Shown here one piece after another: positions 26,692 to 36,898 of a DNA stretch of 64,000 nt (the stretch's first letter is position 1; every line of letters begins with the position of its first letter). Under the pieces are notes generated by a model. The model was given only the letters and a program-made list of their open reading frames with translations, ran no database searches and was not told the origin of the DNA. Location: positions 744,001 through 808,000 of the forward strand of contig JAMBOW010000002.1 of assembly GCA_023715865.1 (NCBI GenBank), in the 5' to 3' direction. The translations under genes were made by a program, and so were the position numbers. The stretch is from Neobacillus mesonae (GTDB taxonomy: Bacteria; Bacillota; Bacilli; Paenibacillales; Paenibacillaceae).

Positions 26692-27807
26692 TTAGATAAA
26701 CTGGAAAGGCTCCGTATTGATCTCAGATGCATGCACTTTAGTCTCGTACCGGCTCTTTTCCAACTTTTCTTTAAGCCATTTCGCCGTATTCGGCTTCATA
26801 ATTTTTTCAATATTATGTCCAGGGTCAATGATGGCGATTCCCGCCATGAGAGCATCATGGGCTGTATGGTAATCGATATCACCTGTAACGATGACATCTG
26901 CTCCTCTAAACAGCGCGTGGTTCACATAACGACTTCCAGAGCCTCCGAGCACAGCCGCCTTTTTAATCTTTCGGTCCAGATCACCAACCACCCGAACATG
27001 ACGAACATCAAACCTTTGTTTTACTGTCTCCACAAGCTCTCGTAAAAGAACAGGCTCTGCCAGCTTTCCAACCCGGCCTAAACCAAGTGTTCTTCCCTTC
27101 ATATCCATATGATATAGATCGTAAGCAACTTCTTCATAAGGATGGGCTTTCAGCATGGCTTGTACTACCTTGCTCCGAATACTCTGCGGGACAATCGTCT
27201 CGATCCGCACCTCTTCTACCCGTTCCATTTGCCCCTGCTTGCCGATGAATGGTTTGGTGTCGTCACCCGGTACAAAAGTCCCGTATCCATCAATATTGAA
27301 GCTGCAGTGGCTGTAATCACCGATAGCACCTGCACCTGCACCCAGGACGGCATCAAGCACTTTTTGATGGTGTGTTTTCGGTACAAATACGACCAGCTTG
27401 TACAGATTGTCGGTGTGCAGATCTTCTAATGGTGAGACGTCCTTAAGACCAATGGCTTCTGCCATCCAATCATTTATTCCGCCTTCAGCTACATCAAGAT
27501 TTGTGTGGCTGATATAAACAGCAATATCATGTTTGATGAGCTTTTCATACAGCTTTCCCATGGGGGATTCGGTCGTAAGTGATTTAAGGGGTCTGAAAAT
27601 GATCGCATGGTGAGCTATGATCAGATCTGCCTCAAGGCGGATGGCCTCTTCAACGACCTCATCCGTTACGTCAAGCGCTACGAGTACATTTTTGATTTCT
27701 TTCTGAAGCGTCCCGAGCTGCAGGCCGATGCGATCATCCGGAACAGCCAGGTGCTTGGGTGCGAGCTCCTCCATAATTGAAATTACAGCCTGTCCTTTTG
27801 CATACAT
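26692..27807 (-). CDS. yqfO: Nif3-like dinuclear metal centre protein (YqfO)
   Basis: A 371-residue member of the Nif3/YqfO family, annotated elsewhere as GTP cyclohydrolase 1 type 2 homolog; in vivo function is uncertain. Metal-ligand histidines appear in LIIAHHAIIF near residue 65 and GDIDYHTAHDA plus DPGHNIEK near the C-terminus. The central PII/CutA-like insert (LYKLVVFVPKTHHQKVLDAV) typical of Bacillus members is present. ATG 27807 has AGGAGG 7 bases upstream, inside the end of trmK, so the pair is translationally coupled. Confidence 0.92.
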   Translation of the reverse strand: MYAKGQAVISIMEELAPKHLAVPDDRIGLQLGTLQKEIKNVLVALDVTDEVVEEAIRLEADLIIAHHAIIFRPLKSLTTESPMGKLYEKLIKHDIAVYISHTNLDVAEGGINDWMAEAIGLKDVSPLEDLHTDNLYKLVVFVPKTHHQKVLDAVLGAGAGAIGDYSHCSFNIDGYGTFVPGDDTKPFIGKQGQMERVEEVRIETIVPQSIRSKVVQAMLKAHPYEEVAYDLYHMDMKGRTLGLGRVGKLAEPVLLRELVETVKQRFDVRHVRVVGDLDRKIKKAAVLGGSGSRYVNHALFRGADVIVTGDIDYHTAHDALMAGIAIIDPGHNIEKIMKPNTAKWLKEKLEKSRYETKVHASEINTEPFQFI

Positions 27808-28550
27808 ACGAGCACCTCCTCAATTCGTTTAAGCTCATTTCGAAGTTCTTCCGCTTTTTCCATTGCTTCAGAAAGCTCTGATTTAGATAAGGAGGCAAGG
27901 ACCTTATTAATCTTGTCCATCTCTCCATACCATTTCTTAACGAATACCGGTCCCCCCTGCTCAACCAGGAATGGTCCCATCTTTAACAGTTCCTCATGGC
28001 TCAGCTCAATCTCATGCGCTCCAGATCCCACTAGTTTCGGCTCATATATTTCTTCATTGGAAATATGGCTGAAGTAGCCCGGTACGGCTGCTATCACTTC
28101 ATATATTTTGCCGTCTTCCTCTAGAATACGCTCTGCCTCTATAACAAAGTCATTATCATACAGCCATTTCCGCAAAATATCCTCGCCCACATTCGGCTGT
28201 AAAATAAGACGCGTCACTCCTTCAAGCTTTGCCTTGCCTCGGTCCAGGATATTCGCGATAAGCGCGCCGCCCATGCCGGCAATGGTTATGGTGTCCACTT
28301 CTCCAGCCTCAATAACTTGAAGACCATCGCCGCGTCTAACCTCAATCTTACTCTGTAATCCGCTGCTTGCTACTTGTCTTTTGGCTGCCTCATAAGGACC
28401 TTCATTCAGCTCCCCGGCAATAGCCATCGCCGCCTGTCCACTCTGAACACAAGCTACGGGCAGAAGAGCATGGTCAGAACCGATGTCGGCCAGATTTCGT
28501 CCCGGGTCCATTAGATCATGTAACAGCTGCAGTCGTTTTGACAATTTCAT
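27783..28550 (-). CDS. trmK: tRNA (adenine(22)-N(1))-methyltransferase TrmK
   Basis: Methylates A22 in the D-loop of certain tRNAs using SAM. The Rossmann motif I (LADIGSDHALLPVA) is at about residues 20-33, the motif DTITIAGMGGALI follows, then a C-terminal coiled-coil region. The start is ATG 28550 (MKLSKRL) after GGCGGTG; the longer frame to 28613 has no site. It overlaps yqfO by 25 bases, matching yqfN-yqfO of Bacillus subtilis downstream of sigA. Confidence 0.93.
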   Translation of the reverse strand: MKLSKRLQLLHDLMDPGRNLADIGSDHALLPVACVQSGQAAMAIAGELNEGPYEAAKRQVASSGLQSKIEVRRGDGLQVIEAGEVDTITIAGMGGALIANILDRGKAKLEGVTRLILQPNVGEDILRKWLYDNDFVIEAERILEEDGKIYEVIAAVPGYFSHISNEEIYEPKLVGSGAHEIELSHEELLKMGPFLVEQGGPVFVKKWYGEMDKINKVLASLSKSELSEAMEKAEELRNELKRIEEVLVCMQKDRL

Positions 28551-28725
28551 TACGCTATAGCACCGCCCAATTTTACTAAGATAAATAGAAAGATTGCTTA
28601 AAATGCTCTGCACAGTTATGCATTCCTTGTTTGCAATCGTTCTTAAAAAAAGATAAAATAATGGTTAATAAGAAATTAGAAGGTAATATATCCAAAAACA
28701 AGAAAATATGTTCTCGTATCTGAAC

Positions 28726-28760
28726 AAAAAGACCTCCTGCCGCAAGCACAGCAGAAGGCC
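28726..28760 (-). terminator. Terminator after sigA
   Basis: GACCTCCTGC (28731-28740) pairs with GCAGAAGGCC (28751-28760) using two G-U wobbles, followed by TTTTTG on the minus strand. Confidence 0.8.
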
Positions 28761-28770
28761 CTTATTCTAA

Positions 28771-29907
28771 CTATTCAAGGAAATCTTTAAGCCGTTTGCT
28801 GCGGCTTGGATGACGCAATTTACGCAATGCCTTGGCCTCAATTTGGCGAATCCGCTCTCTCGTTACACCAAACACTTTACCTACTTCTTCAAGTGTCCGT
28901 GTACGGCCATCATCAAGTCCAAAACGAAGTCTGAGCACATTCTCTTCCCGTTCAGTCAGTGTGTCAAGGACATCCTCCAACTGTTCCTTAAGCAGCTCAT
29001 ATGCTGCTGCATCGGCCGGAGCGAGTGCCTCCTGATCCTCAATGAAGTCTCCAAGATGTGAATCATCCTCTTCACCGATCGGCGTTTCAAGCGAAACCGG
29101 CTCTTGAGCAATCTTCGTAATCTCCCGTACTTTTTCAACACTTAAATCCATCTCAGCTGCAATTTCTTCCGGTGTCGGTTCACGCCCGAGTTCCTGCAGC
29201 AGTTGTCTCGATACACGGATCAATTTGTTAATCGTTTCAACCATGTGAACCGGAATCCGAATGGTACGAGCTTGGTCTGCTATCGCACGAGTAATGGCTT
29301 GACGAATCCACCAAGTGGCATACGTACTAAACTTAAAGCCTTTGTTGTGGTCAAACTTCTCGACCGCTTTTATTAGACCCATGTTACCTTCCTGAATCAA
29401 ATCCAGGAACAGCATGCCGCGGCCTACATAACGTTTAGCGATACTTACAACGAGTCGAAGGTTCGCTTCAGCTAATCGGCGTTTTGCTTCCTCGTCCCCA
29501 TTCATAATCCGTTTTGCAAGCTCGACTTCGTCGTCTGCAGACAGCAATGGAACACGTCCGATTTCCTTCAAGTACATCCGGACAGGGTCATTGATTTTAA
29601 TTCCAGGCGGCAGACTGAGATCATCATCAAAATGAAAATCATCTCCATCACCATTCTCGGATTCGTCGTTAGGACGAAGAGGATTATTATTATCCTCATC
29701 ATTTTCATTGACTACATCAATTCCCATATCGCTGAGCTGTTCATAAAACTCATCCATTTGCTCAGGGTCTTGGTCGAACGGAGAAAGCTTCTCCATAATT
29801 TCTTTGTAATTTAATGACGATCTTTTCTTACCTTGCTCAATCAGTTGGTCCTTCACTTGATCCAGCGTCAATTCTGTTTCTAGTTCAGCATGCTGATCAT
29901 TCGCCAT
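28771..29907 (-). CDS. sigA: Primary sigma factor SigA (RpoD)
   Basis: Vegetative sigma factor of 378 residues. It has region 1.1, an acidic Asp/Asn/Glu stretch at about residues 70-95, region 1.2 ([17 protein letters not shown]), region 2 with [17 protein letters not shown] for -10 melting, region 3, and region 4 with [18 protein letters not shown] for -35 recognition. ATG 29907 follows a GGAGGGAGGGAG site. It follows dnaG at 45 bases, as in the macromolecular synthesis operon of Bacillus. Confidence 0.98.
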   Translation of the reverse strand: MANDQHAELETELTLDQVKDQLIEQGKKRSSLNYKEIMEKLSPFDQDPEQMDEFYEQLSDMGIDVVNENDEDNNNPLRPNDESENGDGDDFHFDDDLSLPPGIKINDPVRMYLKEIGRVPLLSADDEVELAKRIMNGDEEAKRRLAEANLRLVVSIAKRYVGRGMLFLDLIQEGNMGLIKAVEKFDHNKGFKFSTYATWWIRQAITRAIADQARTIRIPVHMVETINKLIRVSRQLLQELGREPTPEEIAAEMDLSVEKVREITKIAQEPVSLETPIGEEDDSHLGDFIEDQEALAPADAAAYELLKEQLEDVLDTLTEREENVLRLRFGLDDGRTRTLEEVGKVFGVTRERIRQIEAKALRKLRHPSRSKRLKDFLE

Positions 29908-29951
29908 ACTTCGACTCCCTCCTCCCTAGAAACATGCTATGATAAATACAA

Positions 29952-31772
29952 TCATTGTCTCTCTAGGGTTATAATCTCACTTGCAATTTGTGCTGCACGC
30001 AAAAAGTCTCCGGATCGTTCGGCAGCAATCATTTCTTCTTTTTTCTGATCAATCTGCTTTAATACCGGATACCTTAGTACCTCTTTAATACAATCATCCA
30101 GTGCTCCGTGATCCCACTCTTCAGGCATATCCATCATGGAGATTGAACTCAACGTTTTCTCCAGACGGTCATCTTGGAGAGATAACATGAACATTCTTAT
30201 ATCCGGCGGCTTGCCCTGAGCGTAATAAGCATATAGATAAGCAGCAATAGCTGCATGATCGTTAATGTTAAAGGCTTCACCAAGACGTTCACTAACATAT
30301 CTGGCAGCCTCATCATCTTGAAGCATCCAGGATAAAAGCCTTCGCTCGGCCACGTGATAAGCAGGAAGAAGATTTGGGGTAGGAATCTGCCTATTTTGTT
30401 GCCTACCATTATTCCACCTTTTGTCGTTATTATCCCCATACTGCTCGTTTTTTTGCATTTGCTGCCGTTCAAGATTGCATTCCTGCTTCAGCGTTTCAAA
30501 ATCAACATCCACTTCGGATGCTAATTCCCGCAGATACACCTCTCTCTCTGTTGGTGAAGAGAGCGGGGCGATCAATTTAATGGCTTCACGCGAGTATGCA
30601 ATACGGCCACCTTCTTCTAGCAGTATATGGTTTTTTTTCAAGTTTATAAGTCTAAATTTTACAGGTGGAACAGCTCCCTCGATGATCTGATGATTAAACC
30701 GTTCTCCGCCATGTTTGCGAATAAATTCATCAGGATCTAATCCATCTGTTAAAAGCGCGACTTTCACCTGAATACCTGCCGACTCGAGGATCGGTAAATT
30801 TTTGAGAGCTGCAGCTTGTCCGGCGCGATCACCGTCATAACAGATAATTACCTCATCACTGAGAGATTTAAGCATCCGCGCATGATTTTCTGTCAATGCG
30901 GTACCCATTCCGGCAACCCCATTCTGAATCCCATGCTCCCAAGCTGAGATGACATCACCGTAGCCTTCGAATAATATAGCCTGCCCTTTTTTGCGTATAG
31001 CGGGTTTAGCATGATTCAAATTGTAGAGAACTCGACTTTTGTTAAAGAGCCTTGTCTCTGGCGAGTTAAGATATTTGGGCTGTCCATCACCCATAATCCG
31101 GCCGGCAAAAGCAATGATTTTGCCGCTGCTGTTCTTGATCGGAAACATAATCCGGTCTCGAAACCGGTCAACATATCCTTCACCCTCATTTCGGGCTGAG
31201 ATAAGTCCGCCCTTTTCCATCTCAGGCAATGAATATGTTCGTTTCGTAAGAAACTGTACAAGCGTATTCCATCCCGCTGGAGCATATCCAATTTGGAAAT
31301 GATCAATAACCTTGTCATTCATACCCCGATTACGTAAATACTCCGTTGCCGCTTTACCGTGCTCGGTATTCTTGAGTAGATAATGGTATAATTTCGCAGT
31401 AAGCTCATAAGCCTGCAATAAGCGCTCGGTTTCAGGATTATGATGTGCGACATCACGCCCTTGCCAATCCCCTAAAGGAATATGACTCTCTTCTGCCATC
31501 GATTTTACGGCCTCGGGAAAGGTTAATCCTTCGATTTCCATCCTGAATTTGATGGCGTTGCCTCCCTTGCCGCATCCGTAGCAATAGAAGATTTGACGTT
31601 CGGGTGTCACCGTAAAAGAAGGGGTATTCTCTGAATGAAATGGACAAAGGCCTTTCATATATTTGCCCTGCTTGGTCAGATGTACAAACTTGCTTACCGT
31701 GTCGACGATATCATGTTGGCTCAGTACTGATTCGATAACACTTTCCGGGATATTCCCCTGTCCGGCACTCAT
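29952..31772 (-). CDS. dnaG: DNA primase DnaG
   Basis: Makes RNA primers at the replication fork with DnaB-type helicase. The CHC2 zinc ribbon has Cys43, His46, Cys64 and Cys67; the catalytic core and Toprim domain follow (AILFEGYGDVISAWEHG; the DGDRAGQAA segment), then a C-terminal helicase-binding region with a Gln/Asn-rich linker near residue 440. I use ATG 31772 because AAGGTGG lies 5 bases upstream; ATG 31787 is part of the same stretch. It lies directly upstream of sigA. Confidence 0.97.
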   Translation of the reverse strand: MSAGQGNIPESVIESVLSQHDIVDTVSKFVHLTKQGKYMKGLCPFHSENTPSFTVTPERQIFYCYGCGKGGNAIKFRMEIEGLTFPEAVKSMAEESHIPLGDWQGRDVAHHNPETERLLQAYELTAKLYHYLLKNTEHGKAATEYLRNRGMNDKVIDHFQIGYAPAGWNTLVQFLTKRTYSLPEMEKGGLISARNEGEGYVDRFRDRIMFPIKNSSGKIIAFAGRIMGDGQPKYLNSPETRLFNKSRVLYNLNHAKPAIRKKGQAILFEGYGDVISAWEHGIQNGVAGMGTALTENHARMLKSLSDEVIICYDGDRAGQAAALKNLPILESAGIQVKVALLTDGLDPDEFIRKHGGERFNHQIIEGAVPPVKFRLINLKKNHILLEEGGRIAYSREAIKLIAPLSSPTEREVYLRELASEVDVDFETLKQECNLERQQMQKNEQYGDNNDKRWNNGRQQNRQIPTPNLLPAYHVAERRLLSWMLQDDEAARYVSERLGEAFNINDHAAIAAYLYAYYAQGKPPDIRMFMLSLQDDRLEKTLSSISMMDMPEEWDHGALDDCIKEVLRYPVLKQIDQKKEEMIAAERSGDFLRAAQIASEIITLERQ

Positions 31773-31818
31773 CTTAACCACCTTCATCTCTTAACACGTA
31801 AATAATAATTCGCTAAAC

Positions 31819-32274
31819 TTACACAATCTCCTGCAAATCTTTTAAAAGTTTTGTCAGTTTATGTTGAAATGACTTTCGATCCTCTTCTGTCAGGGGCCTT
31901 GGTCCTTTGCCGTAATGACCTCTTTTTCTAGCCTTGGCATGCGAATGCCTCGAATCAAGTAAAAAATCGATATCCTGATCGCCAATGACCTTGCCTCTAA
32001 ATGTAATTACGCTGCATGCTTTAGCTAGAGCCAAAGCAGCAAGTCCATAGTCCTGGGTGACCACGATATCCTGTCCCTGAATGTGATTTGCGATATATAA
32101 GTCAGCGCTTTGATCACTCCGATCGACATGAACGATCGAAATACCTTCCCCACCTTCTAGACGATGGTCATAGGAGGAAACCATAAGGACATGTACATTA
32201 AAAGCTCTCGCAGCATCTGCAATCTCCATTTTCACAGGACATGCATCTGCGTCCACTACAATTTTCCTCTGCAA
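31819..32274 (-). CDS. YaiI/YqxD family (DUF188) protein
   Basis: About 151 residues, fitting the DUF188 family with a predicted nuclease-like fold (VVDADACPVKMEI near the N-terminus, DIVVTQDYGLAALAL in the middle, basic C-terminus). Function unproven. Start: TTG 32274 sits 9 bases after GGGTG and gives the usual short lead; ATG 32283 abuts that site and is less likely. It sits upstream of dnaG, the yqxD position in Bacillus subtilis. Confidence 0.85.
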   Translation of the reverse strand: MQRKIVVDADACPVKMEIADAARAFNVHVLMVSSYDHRLEGGEGISIVHVDRSDQSADLYIANHIQGQDIVVTQDYGLAALALAKACSVITFRGKVIGDQDIDFLLDSRHSHAKARKRGHYGKGPRPLTEEDRKSFQHKLTKLLKDLQEIV

Positions 32275-32392
32275 TTTTATCATCACCCGATTATTATTTA
32301 ATCGTTCACTTGTGCATCCAGGTCCGGGATATTATTATATACGCCTTAGAGCATCGTAATTCCTGCTTGGAAATGCATATGGAAAATAAAGG

Positions 32393-32426
32393 ACAAATAC
32401 GGAACGGAGTCACCCCCCGTTCCGTA
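32393..32426 (-). terminator. Terminator-like hairpin after glyS
   Basis: TACGGAACGG (32398-32407) pairs perfectly with CCGTTCCGTA (32417-32426). The minus-strand tail is only moderately T-rich, so termination may be partial and allow read-through to the yqxD-like gene. Confidence 0.7.
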
Positions 32427-32476
32427 CATTTATGTCTTAATACAATCCCTATTTTAGCGGAAAACCTTGTTTCTTA

Positions 32477-34552
32477 TTACCAGACAAGCTTGGAGAAATC
32501 TGCAAAAGCTTTCAGATCCTTATCGATCGAACCAAGCAGCCCCAGACGGTTTGCCCGAACAGCCTCATCTTCTGCCATAACCATGACGGAATCAAAGAAG
32601 GAAGTAATCGGCTCTTTCCACTCAGCAGCAATATGGAGTGAATCCAAGGCGTTTCTGCTAGCTAAAGCCTTACGATAAGCTTCAGATTTGGCGCTCCAGG
32701 CTTCATACAATGAACGTTCACCGGATTCGACAAAAACTTCCTCGTTCACAGAAGCATTTGAGGCTTTCGCCGCAAGGTTACCCACGCGGTTAAATGAATC
32801 AACGATAGCCTTAAAGTCAGCGTTGGATTCCACTGCATGCATAAGCGCTGTACCTCTGTTAACAACAGATACAATATCATCATATCCAGCACTGATTACA
32901 GCATCGACTACGTCGTAACGCATCGTTTCAGACAATAGCTTTTTGACACGGAGTCCAAAGAACTCCTGTAAGTCTTTACGTATGTCGTCAGCGGAACGTT
33001 TCATCGCTCGCATATTTTCATGAATTTCAATACCGACTTCAAAAATATCATTCAGCGTAATCGGAAGCTTGTGATCAAGTGCAATTTGTACAATTCCCGC
33101 AGCTTGACGGCGAAGTGCATAAGGATCTTGAGACCCAGTAGGAATAATGCCGATCGAGAAGCATCCGACAATCGTATCTATTTTGTCCGCAATACTTACG
33201 ATTGAGCCTACAATGGACGCTGGTACGGAATCGGATGCACTTCTTGGCTGATAATGCTCGAAGATCGCTCTAGCTACTTCCGGACGTTCTCCAGCCCGCA
33301 GTGCATAATCCTCACCCATAACTCCCTGCAGCTCAGGGAATTCATAAACCATTTGTGTTACCAAGTCAAACTTACAGATGTCTGCAGCACGGCTAACGGA
33401 TTCCACTTGATCTGCTGGAATTTGCAGCTTGTGGGCCAGCGTATCAGAGATTTTCCGAATGCGGCGCACTTTATCTCCAATAGTTCCGATCTCTTCTTGG
33501 AATACGATGCTTTCAAGCTTGGACAGCGCATCTTTAATCTGCAGCTTTTGATCTTCCTCATAGAAGAATTTCGCATCAGAAAGACGAGCGCGTAGCACTT
33601 TTTCATTACCTCTTGCGATGACGTCAAGAGATTCGGCTCCGCCGTTTCGCACGGTAACAAAGTAAGGAAGCAACTTTTGATTCTCGTCCAGAACAGGGAA
33701 ATAACGCTGATGCTCTCTCATCGAAGTAATCAGCACATCCTGTGGAATATCCAAGAAGGAAGACTCAAATGTTCCAAAAAGAACCGTCGGTGTTTCAACG
33801 AGGAACAGAACTTCCTCAAGCAAATCTTCTTTTATAGCAATAGTCCAGTTCTTCTCGGCAGCCAATGCTTCAATCTGTTGAACGATAAGTGCACGACGTT
33901 CCTCAATGTCAACAATGACATGCTGTTCACGCAGTGCTTCTACATAAGCGGCCGGCTCTGAAATGGTCGTTTCCTGACCAAGGAAGCGATGTCCTCTGGT
34001 TACGTTCCCGGATGTAACACCAGTAACTGCAATATTAATAACATCTGCCCCAAACAAAGCTACAATCCAACGAATAGGACGGACAAATTTAAAGTCATAG
34101 GAAGCCCAGCGCATGAATTTAGGGAATGTCATTGCATGAAGGATTTGTTGTAAACCTTCCGCCAGCATTTCGGCAGTTTCAATCCCTTTACTGCTCTTGG
34201 TAGCATAGATGTACTCTACACCGCCCAGTTCTTTAAAAGTAAACTGTTCCGGCTCTACGCCCTGACTTCTGGCAAAGCCAAGTGCAGCTTTACTCCAGTT
34301 GCCGTTCTCATCAAGAGCGATTTTACGGGATGGACCTTTTACCTCTTCTTCAACATCTTCCTGCTTCTCGGTCACATCTTTAATCATTACCGTCAGACGG
34401 CGTGGCGTGGCGTACGCCTTAACCTCACCGTGAGCAATTCTTACGCTGTCAAACCACTTAACAAGACGTTCCTCAAGCTGTTGAACCGCTCCGCGAACAA
34501 AACGTGCAGGCACTTCCTCTAGACCAATCTCAAATAAAAAATCTTTAGACAT
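32477..34552 (-). CDS. glyS: Glycyl-tRNA synthetase beta subunit
   Basis: Tetrameric bacterial glycyl-tRNA synthetase subunit that binds tRNA. It opens with FLFEIGLEEVPARFV, the family N-terminus, has the TSGNVTRGHRFLG region and an HD-domain stretch (GRYEFPELQGVMGEDYA-like: YEFPELQGVMGEDYA), and a DALR-type anticodon-binding C-terminus. The ATG at 34552 directly follows the glyQ stop, with AGGAGGTG inside glyQ, so translation is coupled. Regulated by the T-box upstream of glyQ. Confidence 0.97.
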   Translation of the reverse strand: MSKDFLFEIGLEEVPARFVRGAVQQLEERLVKWFDSVRIAHGEVKAYATPRRLTVMIKDVTEKQEDVEEEVKGPSRKIALDENGNWSKAALGFARSQGVEPEQFTFKELGGVEYIYATKSSKGIETAEMLAEGLQQILHAMTFPKFMRWASYDFKFVRPIRWIVALFGADVINIAVTGVTSGNVTRGHRFLGQETTISEPAAYVEALREQHVIVDIEERRALIVQQIEALAAEKNWTIAIKEDLLEEVLFLVETPTVLFGTFESSFLDIPQDVLITSMREHQRYFPVLDENQKLLPYFVTVRNGGAESLDVIARGNEKVLRARLSDAKFFYEEDQKLQIKDALSKLESIVFQEEIGTIGDKVRRIRKISDTLAHKLQIPADQVESVSRAADICKFDLVTQMVYEFPELQGVMGEDYALRAGERPEVARAIFEHYQPRSASDSVPASIVGSIVSIADKIDTIVGCFSIGIIPTGSQDPYALRRQAAGIVQIALDHKLPITLNDIFEVGIEIHENMRAMKRSADDIRKDLQEFFGLRVKKLLSETMRYDVVDAVISAGYDDIVSVVNRGTALMHAVESNADFKAIVDSFNRVGNLAAKASNASVNEEVFVESGERSLYEAWSAKSEAYRKALASRNALDSLHIAAEWKEPITSFFDSVMVMAEDEAVRANRLGLLGSIDKDLKAFADFSKLVW

Positions 34553-35434
34553 TTACTTTGCACCTCCTTGCTTGATCAGCGGGAAGCCAAGCTTCTCACG
34601 TTCCTCCAAATAGGTTGCAGCCACTTGACGGGCCAAGTTTCGCACTCGGGTAATATAACCCGTCCGTTCCGTTACACTGATCGCCCCGCGAGCATCAAGA
34701 AGATTAAACGTGTGGGAACACTTTAATACGTAATCATAAGCAGGGAAGACAAGATGCTGATCCATCGCTTTCTTCGCTTCCTCTTCATACATATTGAAGA
34801 GCGTAAACAACATCCGTACATCCGAAACCTCAAAAGTATATTTGGAATGCTCGAACTCAGGCTGCTTGAATACATCACCATACGTAATGCCCTCAACCCA
34901 CTCTAGTTCAAATACATTGTCCTTATCCTGAATATAGGATGCAAGACGCTCCATTCCGTAAGTAATCTCAACAGACACCGGATTGGTTTCAATGCCTCCG
35001 ACTTGTTGGAAATAAGTAAACTGGGTAATTTCCATACCATCAAGCCAAACTTCCCAGCCAAGACCTGCACAGCCCAGTGAAGGGTTTTCCCAGTTGTCCT
35101 CTACAAATCGGATATCATGTTTCTTCGGATCAATGCCCAGCGCCTGGAGACTCTCCAAATAGATCTCCTGGATGTTGTCAGGTGAAGGCTTAATAATAAC
35201 TTGGAATTGATGATGCTGGTAAAGCCGGTTTGGGTTCTCTCCATAACGTCCATCCGATGGTCTTCTTGAAGGCTCTACATAGGCTACTTTCCAAGGCTCA
35301 GGACCAATGGAACGCAGAAAAGTCATCGGGTTCATCGTCCCTGCACCCTTTTCTGTGTCATATGGCTGAACAATAATGCAGTTGTGCTTTGCCCAAAAAT
35401 CCTGCAGCGTCAATATCATCTGCTGAAAATTCAT
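34553..35434 (-). CDS. glyQ: Glycyl-tRNA synthetase alpha subunit
   Basis: Catalytic subunit that activates glycine. A class II synthetase with motifs in [33 protein letters not shown] and [16 protein letters not shown] 35434 (MNFQQMI) follows AAAGGAG; the longer frame to 35485 enters the leader. The gene is preceded by a glycine T-box and terminator, so expression should rise when uncharged tRNA-Gly accumulates. Confidence 0.97.
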   Translation of the reverse strand: MNFQQMILTLQDFWAKHNCIIVQPYDTEKGAGTMNPMTFLRSIGPEPWKVAYVEPSRRPSDGRYGENPNRLYQHHQFQVIIKPSPDNIQEIYLESLQALGIDPKKHDIRFVEDNWENPSLGCAGLGWEVWLDGMEITQFTYFQQVGGIETNPVSVEITYGMERLASYIQDKDNVFELEWVEGITYGDVFKQPEFEHSKYTFEVSDVRMLFTLFNMYEEEAKKAMDQHLVFPAYDYVLKCSHTFNLLDARGAISVTERTGYITRVRNLARQVAATYLEEREKLGFPLIKQGGAK

Positions 35435-35483
35435 TACGTTTCTCTCCTTTGCTAGGTAACTTTTAAATGAGCGTATGGACAGC

Positions 35484-35721
35484 AAAAAGCCCCCGTCCTA
35501 CGCCTGATGTTTCAGACGTAGGGACGAGAGCTACTCCCGCGGTTCCACCCTACTTGACTGCACTACAAGGTGCAATCCACTTTTCCGTATCCATTTCATG
35601 CTCACGAGTGCCATTTCCTGAATATGACCTGCCGGGCTCTCACCATCCCACGGCTCGCTATTTGCCAAAAGTCCTTCATTCAGTACTTTCTCGATCAACA
35701 CATGTCTCAAAAGAGATATTA
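35484..35721 (-). promoter_or_regulatory. Glycine T-box riboswitch upstream of glyQS
   Basis: This occupies most of the gene-free stretch 35435-35818. On the minus strand the T-box core AGGGTGGAACCGCGG lies at 35537-35551. A terminator hairpin follows, formed by CGTAGGGACG with CGTCCTACG near 35493-35527 and a T run at 35484-35488. Stem I carries a GTGG/GATGGTG-type distal region and an AGTA S-turn. A GGC triplet at 35610-35612 is in position to be the glycine specifier; that identification is tentative. Confidence 0.93.
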
Positions 35722-35727
35722 CCACTA

Positions 35728-35757
35728 ATAATAGCATATATATAATTCCAGAGTCAA
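35728..35757 (-). promoter_or_regulatory. SigA promoter for the glyQS T-box leader
   Basis: TTGACT (35752-35757), 18-base spacer, TATTAT (35728-35733) on the minus strand, immediately upstream of Stem I. Confidence 0.8.
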
Positions 35758-35818
35758 TATAGGCAAAGCTGCCAGACTTTTAGATCACTTATCAGCCAAT
35801 TTCAGCAGCCTCGACTCA

Positions 35819-36571
35819 TTAAAATCCGTATTTCTCCATTTGATCGAGAAAATTACGCGACTTTAGATTTAAGCTGAGCTGGTGATCCATAAAGGCTCGC
35901 ATGATCGCTTTAATTTCTGCCTTGGTCTCCTCGCGCACAGAAATGTTCCCAAGCCGCTGCAAATCAAGTGCAGCAAACAAACGCATCAGCTTTAGCGCAC
36001 GCGGAGTGATTGACATCGCAGGAGGATCAAAGTGCTTACAGGCCCGGCACAATGTCCCTCCGAGTCCAGGACTTATAAAGTATTCTTCGTCCGGTCTCTC
36101 ACGTCCGCAGGATATGCAAGCCGTCAATTCTGGAGCATATCCTGCGGATTGTAATATTTTCATTTCATAAAGAGATATCGTAATGACTGGATCCTTATCT
36201 TCATTAAGTGCCGCAAGACAAGCCTTGAGCTGCTTAAACCAAAAGCTTCCTGTCTCATCATCCTGCAGCACCCGATCCAATAGTTCACAGGCATAGGAAG
36301 CATAAGCCGCTTTAACAATATCTTCACGCAGCAAATGGTGAGATTCTAGAATCTCACCTTGATTAAGTGTTCCAAGTCCTTGATTACGAAAAAAAACATA
36401 TTCGCCATACGTAAATGGCAGCGTCAACGCAGCATGACGGCTTTTCGGCTTCTTGGCTCCACGGACGAGCACACCTATTTTGCCACCGCTTTCGGTGCAA
36501 AGCGTAATAATTTTGTTCCCTTCACCGTAGTCCATGCTGCGGATGACGATCCCTTCCACCCTATAAAGCAT
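35819..36571 (-). CDS. recO: DNA repair protein RecO
   Basis: Recombination mediator that loads RecA with RecF and RecR. It has an N-terminal OB fold (VEGIVIRSMDYGEGNKIITL), a helical C-terminal region, and a C4 zinc-finger arrangement (CISCGRERPDEE; LCRACKH). ATG 36571 follows GGGGGACGAG. It sits between yqzL and the glyQS leader, matching Bacillus order. Confidence 0.95.
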   Translation of the reverse strand: MLYRVEGIVIRSMDYGEGNKIITLCTESGGKIGVLVRGAKKPKSRHAALTLPFTYGEYVFFRNQGLGTLNQGEILESHHLLREDIVKAAYASYACELLDRVLQDDETGSFWFKQLKACLAALNEDKDPVITISLYEMKILQSAGYAPELTACISCGRERPDEEYFISPGLGGTLCRACKHFDPPAMSITPRALKLMRLFAALDLQRLGNISVREETKAEIKAIMRAFMDHQLSLNLKSRNFLDQMEKYGF

Positions 36572-36607
36572 GTCTCGTCCCCCAATAGAAAGTCATGCTG
36601 TACTTTT

Positions 36608-36760
36608 CTAAGATTCGGTCTGACCGTCATCGTAAGCCCCTCCCTCTTCGTCAGCTTCTGCCCTTGCTTCAGCTGTGCAGGTTGCACAAGCTTCTTTATA
36701 CAGCAAGTAGGCATCGACATCTCCAGTCTTTGCAAAATACGTCCACGAAAAATCTCGCAT
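36608..36760 (-). CDS. yqzL: YqzL-like small protein
   Basis: A 50-codon gene starting at ATG 36760 with AGAGG upstream and ending at 36608. The product begins MRDFSWTYFAKTGDVDAYLL, the characteristic YqzL opening (aromatic pair, then GD/GN and an acidic helix), and ends in a Cys/Ala/Glu-rich tail. The position between era and recO is that of yqzL in Bacillus subtilis. Function unknown. It is easily missed because of its length. Confidence 0.85.
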   Translation of the reverse strand: MRDFSWTYFAKTGDVDAYLLYKEACATCTAEARAEADEEGGAYDDGQTES

Positions 36761-36898
36761 GAGTATTCATCCTCTCTCTTCGGAAATGACGTGATAAGCA
36801 TCTACGAATAGGATGTACAGGGCGTTAGTTTCTATGCGATACATTAACTGGAATCGACGAAGATGGATAAGGGGCTGCTTTTGTCACGAAGGCAGGAC